A DNA stretch of 64,000 nucleotides from Gigaspora rosea (lineage: Eukaryota > Glomeromycota > Glomeromycetes > Diversisporales > Gigasporaceae): the NCBI GenBank assembly GCA_003550325.1, contig QKWP01000264.1, positions 287,559 through 351,558 on the forward strand, given 5' to 3'. Of the stretch, positions 1 to 12,445 are shown one piece after another. The notes under the pieces are model-generated. The model ran no database searches and was not told where the DNA came from. It was given only the letters and a program-made list of their open reading frames with translations. The translations under genes were made by a program, and so were the position numbers. Position 1 is the stretch's first letter. Every line of letters starts with the position of its first letter.

Positions 1-1827
1 ATTTTTAATTTTTACTTTTTAAATTATTTTTCTTCTTTTTTTTTAATTTTAATAATTATTTTTTTTTTAAATTCGGTTTAATTTAATTATTTTTTTTTCT
101 TTATTATTCATTTAATTTAATCTTAAATTATTATTATTTTATTTATTTTTACTTGGTCGATTTTAAATTATTTTTTATTTTAGAACCTACTTTATCCATA
201 GAAGAAATTCAATTACAACTCGATTCAGGTTTGTATATATAGATTTTTTATTTTACAATTATCTTTATTTACATTATTTTATCTAAAACACACACTAATA
301 CTAACCTTAACACTATTCGCTTTAACCTCTATCCTAATACTATCTAACCCTATACTATCTAACACTAACTATCATACTCTATCTCCTAATTTTGACCCAT
401 TACAACATCATTTATAACGCCCATAGATGACTCTACCGGTTACAACACCTAGCAAAATATTAAGATGGCATAACAAGATAACGACACCAATGATGAAGCA
501 CTACAAATAAACGACAGTAGAAGAAAGTTAAAGACGCGACGAAATGACAATAGAAGAAAAAAAAGTAAACTGAACAATGACATTGTACTGGCAAAAGCGA
601 TGCCTTACCAATGACAACCACGCCTTACCTACGACTACAATTGCAATGCCAAACCAACAACAACGATGACGAAAAGAGGTACCAACAAAGACAACGCCAA
701 TGATGAGCAGTGACATTATAAAAAATAAAAAATGGCCATAAATTAATAAAAAGTGTACTTATTTGTTAATCCATGTAACAGGTAATCACGAGATTTGACT
801 CAGATTGGAGATTGATTGTGCATGTGACCCAGAAAATCTCACCTACATCCTGGCACTCTTTCCTTAGGTCGCCAAAAATATTCCTATATTATAGGATTTA
901 CACTATCAATTTGTTGCAGATCATCAATTAAAAAAATTATTTACTAATTTTTTGCTCTTTACAAAACAAACAAACATGTATCACAAGCCAATACATGTAT
1001 ATATACTATCTGAATGTGCTATTTGATATAACATAATATTACATGCCTATCTTTGATATGATGTTTGTACCATTTTTTACTATACTATTCTGTAAAACAT
1101 TTCTGTATATACTATATGATCCATGCCATTTCGAGCATTCCTAGTACCAACCCATATTACTATTTATACCACTTTTCTTATAGGGATGGTGAAGCAAATA
1201 TGTAAATTGTTGAAGGTGGACTTGGAACTCAGATAAGTAAAAAAAAGCAATATACAAAACATACAACCAAATGATAAGACCAATAAACAGAGTGTATCAA
1301 TTTGTTAAAGCAAATCTTTATTGGGCTTATGTTTTAAATGATTTTTATTTAATAAAAAAAGTACATGTTTGTTTCTTAATTCTTTTAAACACACTTTAAA
1401 AAAAAAAATACTACTTCAATTTATAAAACTTCCAAAAAACCAAAAAAAAATAATTGAAAAAACATTATACTATTTCTTGTACCTTTTCAATCACTTGCTG
1501 AATTCAGCTATGTTTTATTATAGAATTATATATTCAATTTTATTTTCTTTGATTTTTATCATAAAAATTAGAACATAGCCTCATGTTATATCTAATTTGG
1601 TCTTAGGTAAATTATAATTAAAATCCTGACTTCAATAATTTTTTATTTATGACATATTTCTATCATTGGGCACATATTCTTCTAGTTATTTTCTTGATGC
1701 ATTTCTATCATCAAATTGATCTAGGCTAGTAATAAACAATATATAGGATCCATGCATAATCCCACATGAGATCCTGCACAAAATTCATAGGATTTAAAAA
1801 CTTCTATGCAAGATTTTTAATATAAGA
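1..1827. other. AT-rich spacer, no gene
   Basis: Mostly A/T homopolymer tracts. Positions 290-410 hold degenerate CTAACC / ATACTATCTAA simple repeats. Positions 480-716 are less AT-rich, with many ACGAC/CAATGA words; on the minus strand these read as GTTGGTG/GTCATTG words like those at 61.6-62.3 kb. The 62-codon open frame across this stretch shows no domain and looks accidental. Nothing else was recognised. Confidence 0.6.
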
Positions 1828-1893
1828 TTGTCTGGTCTGCATTAACATATTATCTGGCCTGTATTAACAAATTATCTGGCCTGCTTTAATATA
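1828..1893. repeat. Three 22-bp tandem units
   Basis: TCTGGYCTGYATTAACA-type units begin at about 1831, 1853 and 1875 with a few substitutions. This is a short decayed minisatellite. Confidence 0.7.
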
Positions 1894-1977
1894 AATAAGC
1901 CAATTCCTAATTATAATTTGATATAAATAAAAATATTATGCACATTAACTTTTTATTTGGTTCTCATTTCACATATA

Positions 1978-2150
1978 CAAGTCACTCTCGTTATAGTAAA
2001 CTCACGATATAGTGAAGATTGGCTATAGTGAAGAATTTTTTTAGAACAGAATTATTATTTCTATAGTAAAAGGTTCTCAATATAGTGAATCTCTCAATAT
2101 AGTGAAGAAATTTTACCGCCCGATGATTTCACTATAATGAGAGTGACTTG
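1978..2150. mobile_element. pogo/Tigger-like MITE, 173 bp
   Basis: The terminal inverted repeats read CAAGTCACTCTCGTTATAGT on the left and CAAGTCACTCTCATTATAGT on the reverse complement of the right. TA dinucleotides flank both ends (1976-1977, 2151-2152). Subterminal ATATAGTGAA words repeat inside. TA duplication, a CA start and GTTATAGTGAA-like subterminal words are typical of pogo-type Tc1/mariner derivatives. There is no coding capacity. Superfamily assignment is an inference from the ends only. Confidence 0.75.
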
Positions 2151-3076
2151 TATATGTATATATATATACAGAAATAATATACAAACTATATATTGAAAGA
2201 ATTTTAATAAATTTAGCAGATTGTGATATCACAGGTTAATATTTAAAACAAATTAAAATGATTATTAGTTAGGGTTAGTGTCCAAACTAGTATTAATATT
2301 AGATTAGTGAGTGCATATATATATGTAAAATTAAGTGCTAAAAACTTTTAATTAGAAGCCCAAGACTAGTTTACTTAATGAAATTTCATGTTATTTAAAA
2401 TTTTTGATTTTTTTTTGTAATTTTTCCTAATTTTGTGTTTATTTTGTTATACAAGATCCTGTGATCTAATTGGCCAATTATATTAATCTGCGATATAGCA
2501 ACCTGCAATATTTAACAATCTCCTATTGAAATATATAAGAGTGTCAATAGAAACTAGGCAAATCAAAAATTTTCAAATTTAGATTTTATATTTAACTAAT
2601 ATAAAAACTAGTAAAGAATATTTTTTACTTAATAATAAACCTTTGATTAATTAATAAAAATTTAAGATATTTGCATTTAAACAATTTGGTCAGAAATTGA
2701 TAAACCGATTTTAATAGATCGGAATAGACCATCCGATTGGGAATAACCAACCAATTGGAACATTTATATTACACAATGCGTTCTGATTAATGCTGATTAA
2801 GGCTCGGATTGCTGATTATTGTTTATGTGATTTTGTGTAACACAATACAAAAATCATGTTATCTCAAAACCTCTAATTTACCGATTTGTCTAGTTTCTAT
2901 TGACACTCCCATATTTTTGAAAATTGTTATTACCGTATTTTTGTGTAATAATACACATGTATGTTATTTTGAAATTGGCACTTTTTTAAAAATCGCCCAT
3001 TAGACTCAAAAAATGCACAATTGTGCTCCCGAAATAATGTACTCCCTCTCTTAAGAGTTTTACGATAAATCAATCT
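2151..3076. other. AT-rich spacer with dispersed inverted repeat
   Basis: An inverted repeat pairs about 2530-2575 (AGTGTCAATAGAAACTAGGC) with about 2875-2925 (CTAGTTTCTATTGACACTCC). Positions 2930-2990 are homologous, inverted, to about 11225-11330 (GTATTTTTGTGTAATAA words), and 2850-2940 resemble 40920-41000. These are old dispersed repeats. No gene was recognised. Confidence 0.55.
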
Positions 3077-3228
3077 ACTAAAATGCGAATGTCCATTCCT
3101 ATTTTTTTCTGCGCCACAATTTATATAATAACTTTAATAGAGGTCCCTGCGCAGCAGGGACCTCTAATAAAGTAATTATATAAATTGTAGTGTAGAAAAA
3201 AAATAGTGACAGATACACGCATTTTAAT
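3077..3228. repeat. Palindromic repeat, copy 1 (pair with 10410-10565)
   Basis: A near-perfect palindrome about 152 bp long centred on AGAGGTCCCTGCGCAGCAGG. Arms carry CAATTTATATAATAACTTTA and its complement. A second copy lies at 10410-10565, and the AATTCTTTAAGAATTC-rich DNA that follows (3229-3500) is also shared with 10566-10770, so the full repeat is longer than the palindrome. Confidence 0.75.
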
Positions 3229-4144
3229 GCATTGTCTTCGAAGCTTCTCAGAGATTCTTTAAGAATTCTTTAAGAATCTTTAAGAATCTTTAAAATTTTA
3301 AAAATTCTTTAAAATTCTTTAAAAATTCTACCTGCCCACTCTTAAAAAAATTCTTCGAAGATTCTCTTCGAAGCTGAGTTAAAGAAAACTTAGCGACACT
3401 AAGTCGAAGGAGATTAAGTTCAAACTCTGACTTAGTGTCAATTTTATAACAATTCAGATTTCGCATTTTTGCGAAGCTGAGTAAAATTCGAACTCCGCCT
3501 TTCAGAGTTTTAAACTCTGACTAAGTATCAAAGTCGCATGACCTTTGGAAATTTACATTCCCAGAAAAATAGATCGGTCATCTGAACTTAGGGTACGGGA
3601 TCTGCATAATATTTTATAATGTTAACATTTTTTAAACTTAACATAATTATAGTAAATTAAAAAATTAAAAATAAAAATATATAACATACAGAAATAAATA
3701 TACCATAGTGAATTGGTTAACCTCTGAAATTTGTGTAATATATTGGATTCATGTAACAGCCCGATTTTACTTTAACATGATTTTTTGTATTTGTTATTAA
3801 AGAATTTTTTAATTTTTCTTTTTTTTTTAAAAAACCTTATTTTTTTAAAAAAAATTTTTAACTAACAAATTATTATTTTAACAGATTTTAGTCAATATAA
3901 TAAGCAAATTAAAAGCAACAAATAGTAAGTTTATTAAAATTTTAATTAAAAAATTATAAATATAAAATAATAATTTTAAATATAAAATTTAAAAAAAAAA
4001 AAATCAGGTAAAAGTTTATATTCATAAAGTAAACCTTTTAAGAATTTCTATTATTTTTTAATAAATACATTGTATTACTTTAACTTTATAAATATTAAAA
4101 TAATTAATATTATTATTTTTTAATTTTTTTTATTGAGATAGAAA
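3229..4144. other. Repeat tail and upstream flank of the Helitron gene
   Basis: Positions 3240-3340 are ATTCTTTAAGAATCTTTAAG simple repeats, followed by CTTCGAAG words and AACTCTGAC repeats to about 3540. Positions 3600-4140 are A/T homopolymer. The 5' terminus of the Helitron (a TC dinucleotide at an AT target) should lie here or upstream but could not be located. Confidence 0.5.
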
Positions 4145-7100
4145 ATGTCAAAAAAAGGAAAAGGAAAAGAAATCTTGCCTATACCTCAGGACATATTAGA
4201 TAAATATCCTGTACCTAAAGAAGGTGAAACTGATGCAAAAAAAAACTAAGAGAGAGCAGAATAAGAGCTACTAAGTCTTATCATTATAGAAAAGAAAACT
4301 CTTCTACACCTTTAGTAACAGGACCTGCTTCAAGAACAAGATCTCAATCTAAAGCAAAATTACCTGTAGCTTCAAGAACAAGAAAAAGAACAAGAACAAA
4401 AGAAGCTACTAGATTGAGACAACAGAAGTATAGAGCATCTATGCCTGCTGAGAAGAAAGCAGAAGTAAATAAAAAAAATAGAAAAAGAAGAAAAAGAAAC
4501 TATGAGAAGAAGAAAAAGAACAATATGAACAATTTTATAGAATAGGACATTGTGGTTTAGATGAATATGAAGAGGAGATAGATGAAGAGGGGGAAGAAGA
4601 GGTGAGAGAATGGAGGAAGAGGAGGAAGAAAAGGAGGAAGAAGAGGAGGATGTGATAAAAGGAAGGCATATGTTGGGAAGAATGGACATTATTTGTGAAC
4701 ATTGTAAGGCTTTAAAATGGAGGCAAGAAAACCAGCACTATGCTGCATAGGTGGACAAATTGAATTAGCACCACTTCTACCACCACCAACAGCAATAAAA
4801 AAATTGCTTACAGAAAAAAGAAAAAGACCCTGAAAAATCTAATATACTATATATTAACCAAATAAGAGCATATAATCAACTATTTGCTTTTACATCAATT
4901 GGTACAAGATTAGATAAGAATCTTGCAAATGCCACAGAAGGGGTTTATACATATAGAATTAATGGAACATTATATCATAACATTAGTTCTTTTATGCCAA
5001 AAGAAGGAGAACAACCAAAATTCTCCCAAATTTATTTTTATGATTCTGATAATCTAGAAAATCAACTCAACAAAAGACATAAAATAATAAACAAAGAATT
5101 AAATTTTAATCTGTTGAAAGAAATTCAAAAGGAATTGTATTCTTTAAATCCTTTTATAGAACTTTATAAAGGTGCAAAGAATCATGAAATAGAAAATGAA
5201 AATAAACAAGTATTGCATATAGCAATACATAATACTCATGGCAAGGATATGAAACAATATAATGCACCAGCAGCTTCAGAAATAGCTGCAATATATTGTG
5301 ATAATGAACCTACAACACAACCTAGAGATATTCTTATTAAAAGACTTGATAACACATTTACAAGAATATCAGAATTACATGGTGCATATGATCCTTTACA
5401 ATATCCTTTCTATTTCCAAATGGAGAATATGATTGGCATAAAGGCATATTAAGAAAAAATATTAAAGAAAATGAAATTGTTGGACTTGAAAATATTATAG
5501 ATGATGAAGAAGATGAATATGATGATGGTTATCATAATAACAAAGATGATAATGATAGTGACGATGATGATAACAATTATGAACAATCTACTGAACAAGT
5601 TGTTGACCAACCTCTTGCGGATTTAGTAAGCTTAGCAAGTACAAGTGAAACATCAAGTACTGCTAAGGAGCCATTAAGTACACCTATTGAACTATCTGAA
5701 GAGGTTTGGAAAGAAAAGGTTGATGAATTAATGCAACAAGCTATTTATCAAGATATTCAACAAAATGTTTAGCAAGATATTCAAAAACATCAAGAAGTTC
5801 AAGAAAAACAACAAGTTCAAGAAGAAGAAGTCCAACAAGAAGATGTTCCAATGATTCTTGAAGAATATGAAAAATATGAACTCCAAGTATATGAACCTGA
5901 AGCAGAACTATCTGTTGACTTAAGTACTATCTTACAAAGATATTCTAAAAGTTATACAGGTTTATCTCACACATTTGAGGATTCAACTCTTAGATCTGGT
6001 GCAAGTTTTATAAGCATTGATTCAAGTGAAAAAAGTGATAAAGGATCTAAAAGAAAATGAAAAGTTAATCCAAAAGGAAAAGGCAAAAAAGTTGAATCTG
6101 AACATAATTCTGATCAGGATAATGATGATAATACTGAAGAACCTCAAATAAAGAAGAGAAAAGTTAATAAAGGAAAAGCAAAAGAAGTTGTTGAATCTGA
6201 TAATGATAATGATAATGATGACAATGATAACATTGATAATGATAATGATGATTATAACAATGATGATAAGGTGATAATGGTAAAACATCATCAAAGATTT
6301 AACAAAAAGAAAAAAAGAGGTTAACAATTTCTATTAAAAAGTTTGCAGCTTATAGGTTTATGATAAGAAATTCAAACAAAGATGATAGCATTATACATCT
6401 TTCAGGCAGATTATTCCAACAATATATAGTAGATCAGTTTGTAAAATATGAATCAAATAATATAAGTTGGCAAAAAAAGTATCAAAAAATTTTAAGAGAA
6501 GAACCATATAATGGTTTAGAAGATATGATATCTAATGAAGATGCTGAAAAAGTCGACTTTAATAATATTGGCAAAAAAATAATTTTGTCATCAAGTTTAC
6601 AGGATCTACAAGATATTATCAACAATTGTACCAAGATTCAATGGCAATTGTTAGAGAATTTGGAAAACCTGATCTGTTTATAACAGTTACATGTAATCCA
6701 AAATGGCCTGAAATTACAGAAGAACTTTTAAAAAATCAAAACCCTGCTGGTAGACCAGATTTAATATCAAGGGTTTTTAAATTAAAATTAAATGCAATAC
6801 TTAAAGATTTAATTAAAAAATCTGTTTTAGGAAAAGTTATTGCATATGTATATGTAATTGAATTTCAAAAAAGAGTGTTGCCACATGCACATATATTACT
6901 TATATTGGCACCTGAAGATAAACCTCAAACTCCTGAAGATTTTGATCAAATTGTATCTGCTGAGATACCTGATCAAAATACTCATCCAAAATTATTTGAA
7001 ATAGTTAGCAGAAACATGGTTCATGGACCCTGTGGAAAAGATATTAATAAATCATCACCATGTATAGTTGATGGAAAATGTAGTAAATATTATCCAAGAG

Positions 7101-9630
7101 AGTTTACTGCAGAAACTTCAACAAGTAAATCTGGATACCCTATATACAGAAGAAGACAAAATTCAAGAACTATTAAAAAACATGGGGTATCTATTGATAT
7201 TGACAATAGATGGATTGTTCCTTATAATCCATATTTAAGTCAAAAATATAACTGTTACCTTAATGTAGAGATATGTTCAAGTATTAAATCTATTAAATAT
7301 CTTTACAAATATGTTTATAAGAGACAGGATAGAGTTTTAATATCTTTAAAAAATCCAAAAGATGAAATTGAAAAGTACATTAATGCAAGATATGTTTCCG
7401 CATCTGAAGGAATTTGGAGACTATTTGATTTTGGTTTACAGGATAGATCACATACTGTTGCAAGACTTTCAGTACATTTAAAAGGTCAACAACAGGTTTC
7501 TTTTGATCCATCTGAACAAACACAATCAGTTAAAAAAGCTGCTGAAGCAGGAAAACATACAAAGTTAACAAGTTATTTTGAACTTTATAAAAATAATCCT
7601 GATCATGACTTAATTAAAACTTTGAGATATATAGATATTCCAAAGCACTTTGTTTGGAAAAACAAAAAATGGCAAAAAAGAAAAAGAGGTGGTGAAAATG
7701 TAATTTCTCAAATGTATTTTACTAATCCAAAAGATACTGAGAGATTTTACTTGAGAGTATTATTAAATGTTAGATGTGGTATAAAATCATTTAAGGATTT
7801 AAGAACTATAGATGGTGTAACCTATAGTTCTTATAAATCTGCAGCATTTCAACTTGGTTTGATGCTTGCCTTGCAGAGGAAAAAGGGTACAAAATGCCAT
7901 CACAACTAAGATATTTATTTGCCTTTTTATTAGTTTACTATCAACCTGTAAATGTAAAAGAACTTTGGGAAAAATATCTTGATGATCTAATTGAAGATTT
8001 TATCTTTGAAAAAGATACAGGAGATTTAGCTATAGCAAAAGCATTGGCGGCGTTTATTGAAAAATATTTAATTCAAAATGGAATGGCTTTTTCAGATTTT
8101 CCAGAACTTCCACCTATTAATTATCATTTATTAGAACAAGATCAACAACAAAATATATTAATTGCTGAAGAACTAAATTATGATCAAGCTGAACTTGATA
8201 GAACTTTAGAACATGAAAGTACTTTAAATCTTGATCAGAAAAAATATTTGAAGCAATTAAAAAAAATGCAATTAATGATGATCTTGAACAAACTTTAATT
8301 TTTGTTGATGGACCTGGTGGAACTGGAAAAACATTTTTATATAATTTGAGCTTGGCCTATATAAGATCAATAGAAAATGGAATTGCAATTGCTGTAGCCT
8401 CATCAGGAATTGCTGCTTTATTATTGAGTGGTGGAAGAACTGCTCATTCAAGATTTAAAATTCCATTAAAAGTATCAAAATTCTACTTTAAATATTGAAA
8501 AGCAATCTGAATTAGCTCAATTAATTCAAAATGCTAAAGCCATTCTATGGGATGAAGCACCAATAATGAGCAGATTTGCATTTGAAGTGGTTGACAGAAC
8601 TTTTAAAAATTTAATGACCAATGATTTACCTTTTGGAGGAAAACTATGATTCTTGTTAGACAAATTTTACCTGTAGTAGTTCAAGGTACACGTCCCCAAA
8701 TTATTGATGCATGTTTAAAATCTTCAGATCTTTGGAAAAATTTTACAACCATGCGATTAACTATTAACATGTGAGTTCAACAACAAAATGATGTTGAACA
8801 AAAAAACTTTGTTGACTTTTTATTAGATATTGGTGAAGGAAAAATAGAAACGCATTCTGATATTGGTGAAGATTATATAAGATTGCCTGATGATATAGTC
8901 TTGGATAGTGAAGATATAGAAGATTTAATATCAGAGACCTTTGCTGATATTAATACAAATTATAAAAATCCAGACTATATTAAAGATAGGGCAATTCTTA
9001 CAACAATAAATGCAGATGTTGAAGACATTAATCAACTAATACTTCAAAAAATTACTAAAACTGAGGAATTTGAATATTTATCTGCTGATTCTGTTAAGAA
9101 TAAAGATCAAGGTGATCAAAGTCTTTATCCTATTGAATTTTTAAATACTCTAACACCAAGTGGAATGCCTCCTTATCGTTTGATTCTAAAAAAAGATGTA
9201 CCAGTTATTCTTTTATGTAATCTTGATCCAACTGAAAGATTATGTAATGGTACAAGACTAATAATTAAAAATTGTTATAAATTTATCTTGGATGCTAAAA
9301 TCTTAACAGGAGTTAACAAAGGAAAAAGAATTTTTATACTTTGAATAAGATTGTCACTATCTGATTCTGACCTTCCCTTCCAATTGGTAAGGCGCCAATT
9401 TCCAATTAGATTATCTTTTGCAATGACAATTAACAAAGCACAAGGTCAAACAATTCCTATTATGGGATTATTATTTGCCCAAACTTGTTTTTGCTCATGG
9501 GCAATTATATGTAGCTTTGTCAAGAGTCCAATCAAAAGATAAAATTAAAGTCTTGGTTAAAGATGGGCATGTAGAGGAAAAAAAGGGTGTATATACAAGA
9601 AATGTTGTATATAAAGAAGTTTTTGATTAA
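4145..9630 (+). pseudogene. Helitron replicase-helicase (RepHel), decayed
   Basis: This is the remains of a rolling-circle transposase. Seen in order: a basic Arg/Lys-rich N-terminus; a CEHC zinc-type motif near 4694 opening the Helitron-like N domain; PFLFPNGEYDWH near 5410; a long Asp/Asn/Glu-rich stretch (5450-6330); SGRLFQQYIVDQ near 6393; the HUH nuclease motif PHAHIL at 6881-6898; the catalytic-tyrosine region KYLYKYVYK near 7295-7330; then a PIF1-family helicase with Walker A GPGGTGKT (8310-8333), Walker B WDEAP (about 8548), FAMTINKAQGQT near 9418 and YVALSRVQ at 9508-9531. It ends at the TAA at 9628. At least eight frameshifts (for example near 4243, 4722, 5415, 6610, 7885, 8275, 8485 and 9470) and stops (5770, 6058, 8771) break it. 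Helicase motif III is degenerate. It cannot act as an autonomous element. Confidence 0.92.
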
Positions 9631-9719
9631 AAAAATTGTATATATTTTATAGATTATGCATTTGTATATAATTTGCATTTATTTTTGTATATATTTTAGA
9701 AGTTGTATATATTGTATAT

Positions 9720-9970
9720 TTGTAAATAGTTTAAAAGTATTTTTATTTAATTAATTTAATTTGTATATAGTTTAAAAGTATTTTTATTTAATTAATTTAA
9801 TTTGTATATAGTTTTTAACAGTATTTTTTATTAATTTAATTTGTATATAGTTTCTAAAAGTATTATTATTATTTATTTAGTTTGTATATAATTTTAAAAG
9901 TATTGTTATATTATTTAATTAGTTTGTAAATAGTTGTAAATAATTTTAAAAGTATTATTATTTAATTTAA
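9720..9970. repeat. About 41-bp minisatellite downstream of the Helitron gene
   Basis: Five or six degenerate copies of a unit containing TTTGTATATAGTTTAAAAGT followed by ATTTTTATTTAATTAATTTAA. It starts about 90 bp after the RepHel stop and probably belongs to the Helitron 3' region. Confidence 0.75.
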
Positions 9971-10017
9971 TTTATCTTTATAATTAATAAAAATAATATA
10001 AACCTTTAATCTAATAA

Positions 10018-10225
10018 TCATGAGGCCTAAAATATGCATAAGGCCTATAGGTTAGGGTTAGTTCAGTTTCATTATGTTGAGCTTTTGGAGAGGGTTTTCA
10101 TATATATAACTTTAAACTAACAATCATAAGGCCTAATAATAATCTTAAGACCTAATAGTTAGGGTTAGGGTCAGTTTTCATTATGTTGAGCTTTGGGTGG
10201 GGGTTTTGATATATATATAACTTTG
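10018..10225. repeat. About 105-bp tandem duplication with GGGTTAG
   Basis: Two units share AGGCCTAA, GTTAGGGTTAG, CATTATGTTGAGCTTT and GGGTTTT.ATATATATAACTTT in the same order. The GGGTTAG words resemble telomere repeat but occur singly or doubled. Confidence 0.75.
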
Positions 10226-10370
10226 CTATATTAACTTTAGAACCTAAAATGGTATATAACTATTAGAATTCTATATACTAAAAAACTATTAAAATTCTAA
10301 AATAAAAAACAATTAGAATCTAAAATAAAAAACAATTAAAAACTAAGATAAAGAACAATAAAAACCTTTA

Positions 10371-10402
10371 GCCCTTGGCAACGCCCAGGCCTTTCGCACT
10401 AG
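10371..10402 (+). other. Candidate Helitron 3' terminus (CTAG|T)
   Basis: The sequence GCCCTTGGCAACGCCCAGGC with weak hairpin potential is followed 11 bases later by CACTAG and a T. Helitrons end in CTRR, preceded by a short hairpin, and insert before a T. It lies about 770 bp after the RepHel stop, on the same strand. The stem is imperfect. Confidence 0.5.
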
Positions 10403-10409
10403 TCAATAT

Positions 10410-10565
10410 ATTAAAATGCATGCCTGCATTACTATTTAAAAATTCTGCACTTCAATTTATATAATAATTTTAATAAAGGTCCCTGTGAAGCAGAGACCTT
10501 TAATAAAATTATTATATAAATTGAGGTGTAGATTTTTAAATAGTGATGGACACACATGTTTTAAT
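10410..10565. repeat. Palindromic repeat, copy 2 (pair with 3077-3228)
   Basis: Centre AAAGGTCCCTGTGAAGCAGA; arms carry CAATTTATATAATAATTTTA. The copies differ by scattered substitutions, and both are followed by ATTCTTTAAGAATTCTTT-type DNA. The open frame across it on the minus strand is a by-product. Confidence 0.75.
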
Positions 10566-10779
10566 ACATTATTCTTTAAGAATTCTTTAGAATTTTTAGA
10601 GGTTCTCACATAAAAAAATTCTTTAAAATTCTTACCCTCTACCTCCCCACCCACCACTCTTGAAAAATTTTTATCTAAATTACTGACCCTGAAATTTTTT
10701 CAAACTCAGACCAAAAATAGAGGTTAGATTTTGTGTTTCTACAAAATAGTCAGGTTATACAAAAATTCAAACTCTGACG

Positions 10780-11128
10780 GACTGGGTTCGGGTCAGGTTC
10801 ATTGAACCAAGATCGGGTTCAAATAAATCAAAATTGGGTTCAGAAACCAGGAACCAGGATCAGGTTCAAATGAACCAGATCTGGTTCAAATGAGCCAAAT
10901 CGGGTTCCCTTGAACCAATATTAGGTTCCCTTGAACAAAGATCGAGTTTCCTTGAACAAAGATCAGGTTTAAATGAACCAAATAAACCAAGATCGGGTTT
11001 ATTTAAACTATGACTAAGTCTTTTGAACCAAGTTTGGATCATTTGAACCAATATTGGGTTCATTTGAACCAAGATCAGGTTCATTTGAACCAACATTAGG
11101 TTTATTTAAACTATGATCAGGTTCGTTT
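10780..11128. repeat. GGTTCA-type minisatellite
   Basis: Fifteen or more degenerate 16-20-bp units of the form GAACCAAGATCGGGTTCAAAT. Each unit contains the inverted pair GGTTCA/TGAACC, so each can fold. The 76-codon minus-strand frame (repeated LVQMN) is only a translation of this repeat. A GGTTCA hexamer array also occurs at 60686-60900, and both arrays are followed by the same GTCTGGTC/GCTGAACAAGTTT repeat family. Confidence 0.85.
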
Positions 11129-11151
11129 TGCACCAAATATAAAAATTATTC

Positions 11152-11189
11152 CCACTAGCCCGCAGCAATGCCAGGGCACCTAACACTAG
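11152..11189 (+). other. Second candidate Helitron 3' terminus
   Basis: AGCCCGCAGCAATGCCAGGG, then CACCTAACACTAG and a T. It aligns with the candidate end at 10371-10402 (AGCCC..GCAA.GCC.AGG..CACTAGT), and GCCC/GGGC can pair. Two related ends 787 bp apart suggest one Helitron inserted near another, or a bypassed terminator. Confidence 0.5.
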
Positions 11190-12445
11190 TATAAGTATAT
11201 TGTACATATCTATTAAAGATTGGTAATATTGAACTGAAATATTGCACATGTGCATTCCAAAATAACGCACAAGTGCTCAAAATAACATACAGGTGTGAGT
11301 TATTACACAAAAATACGATATTAATAAAGTAAAAATCTATTATTGATTATTATTGAGTATAAAATTGACTATTTGATTAAAAATTATAAGCCCAATTATT
11401 TTTTTATAAGTCATTTATAAATTTTGTATATATATAATCTCGTTACTTATAAATTTAGCATATTTATACCTGGTTATGCACCTGATTACTTATAAATTTT
11501 TATATACTTATATGATTTGATTGCTTTGTTACTATTACTAGGAACCGGAAACCGGTGTGAGTCTGGAGTTAAAATTTATAATTATATATTGTAAAATCAA
11601 ATATAATATAATCAGACCAGATTTAAACTAAGTTTTACTAATTTCAGACTTTAGACCAGACTTAGACTCAATTATGAGTTTAGTCTGGATCTGGTATAAA
11701 ATTTGCAAACTGGTCTAAACCTGAATATATTTATATGTATTTTTTGTTGCTGAACAAGGTCACTTAGTAAATAAGTTAGAATTAATTAGTAAAATTTTAT
11801 GAATTATAAAATTTTATAAAATTTTATTAATAAAATTCTAAAAAATCATATAATTTACAAATTTTTATTAATTCATTCTAACTTAATGCACTAAGTAAAC
11901 TTGTTTAAAACTTAAAGATATATCTAATTAGCAGAATAATTTTTTATTTTACTTAAAATTTAAAGAATAGATTAATAATTTGGATTATTAATCAAAAAAA
12001 ACCAAATTTAAGCATTTTTCTCTAAATTTTAAGTAAAATAAAAACAATTATATTGATTTAATATATTTTTAGGTGCTGAATAAGTTTGCTTAGTGCATTA
12101 AGTTAGAATTAGTTAGTAAAATCTTGAGAATCATAAGATTTTAAAAAATTTTATTAATAGAATTCTATGAAATTTTATAATTCACAAATTTTTATTAATT
12201 AATTCTAACTTTATGCACTAAGCAAACTTGTTTAGCACCTAACAATGCATCTAATCAATAAAATAGTTTTTATTTTATTTAAAATTTGAAAAATAGATGC
12301 TTAAATTTGACTTTTTTGATCAAAAACGTCAAATTTAAGCATCTTTTCTCCAAATTTTAAGTAAAATAAAATATACACTACTGATTTAATGTATTTTTAA
12401 ATGCTGAACAAGTTTACTTAGTGCATTAAGTTAAAATTAATTATA
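11190..12445. repeat. Modular palindromic repeat array, part 1
   Basis: 11225-11330 is an inverted relative of 2930-3040. 11540-11710 holds GTCTGGTC/GACCAGAC words. From about 11750 the module GCTGAACAAGTTTGCTTAGT - AAGTTAGAATTAATTAGTAA - TTTTATAAAATTTTATTAAT and its inverse alternates with AAATTTAAGCATCTTTTCTC / GAAAAATAGATGCTTAAATT palindromes. The same modules continue at 13396-13825 and 14849-15020, and recur at about 34930-35140 and 61030-61335. No coding. Confidence 0.75.

Noticed and set aside
528..716. 62-codon minus-strand open frame
   Set aside because: Hydrophobic, repetitive and without a motif; it reads through degenerate GTTGGTG-type repeats.
4372..4689. 105-codon Ser-rich minus-strand frame
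   Set aside because: Antisense shadow of the Lys/Arg/Glu-rich start of the Helitron gene.
6022..6327. 101-codon Ile/Phe-rich minus-strand frame
   Set aside because: Antisense shadow of the Asp/Asn-rich segment of the Helitron gene.
10866..11096. 76-residue frame with repeated LVQMN
   Set aside because: It is the GGTTCA minisatellite read in one frame, not a repeat protein.
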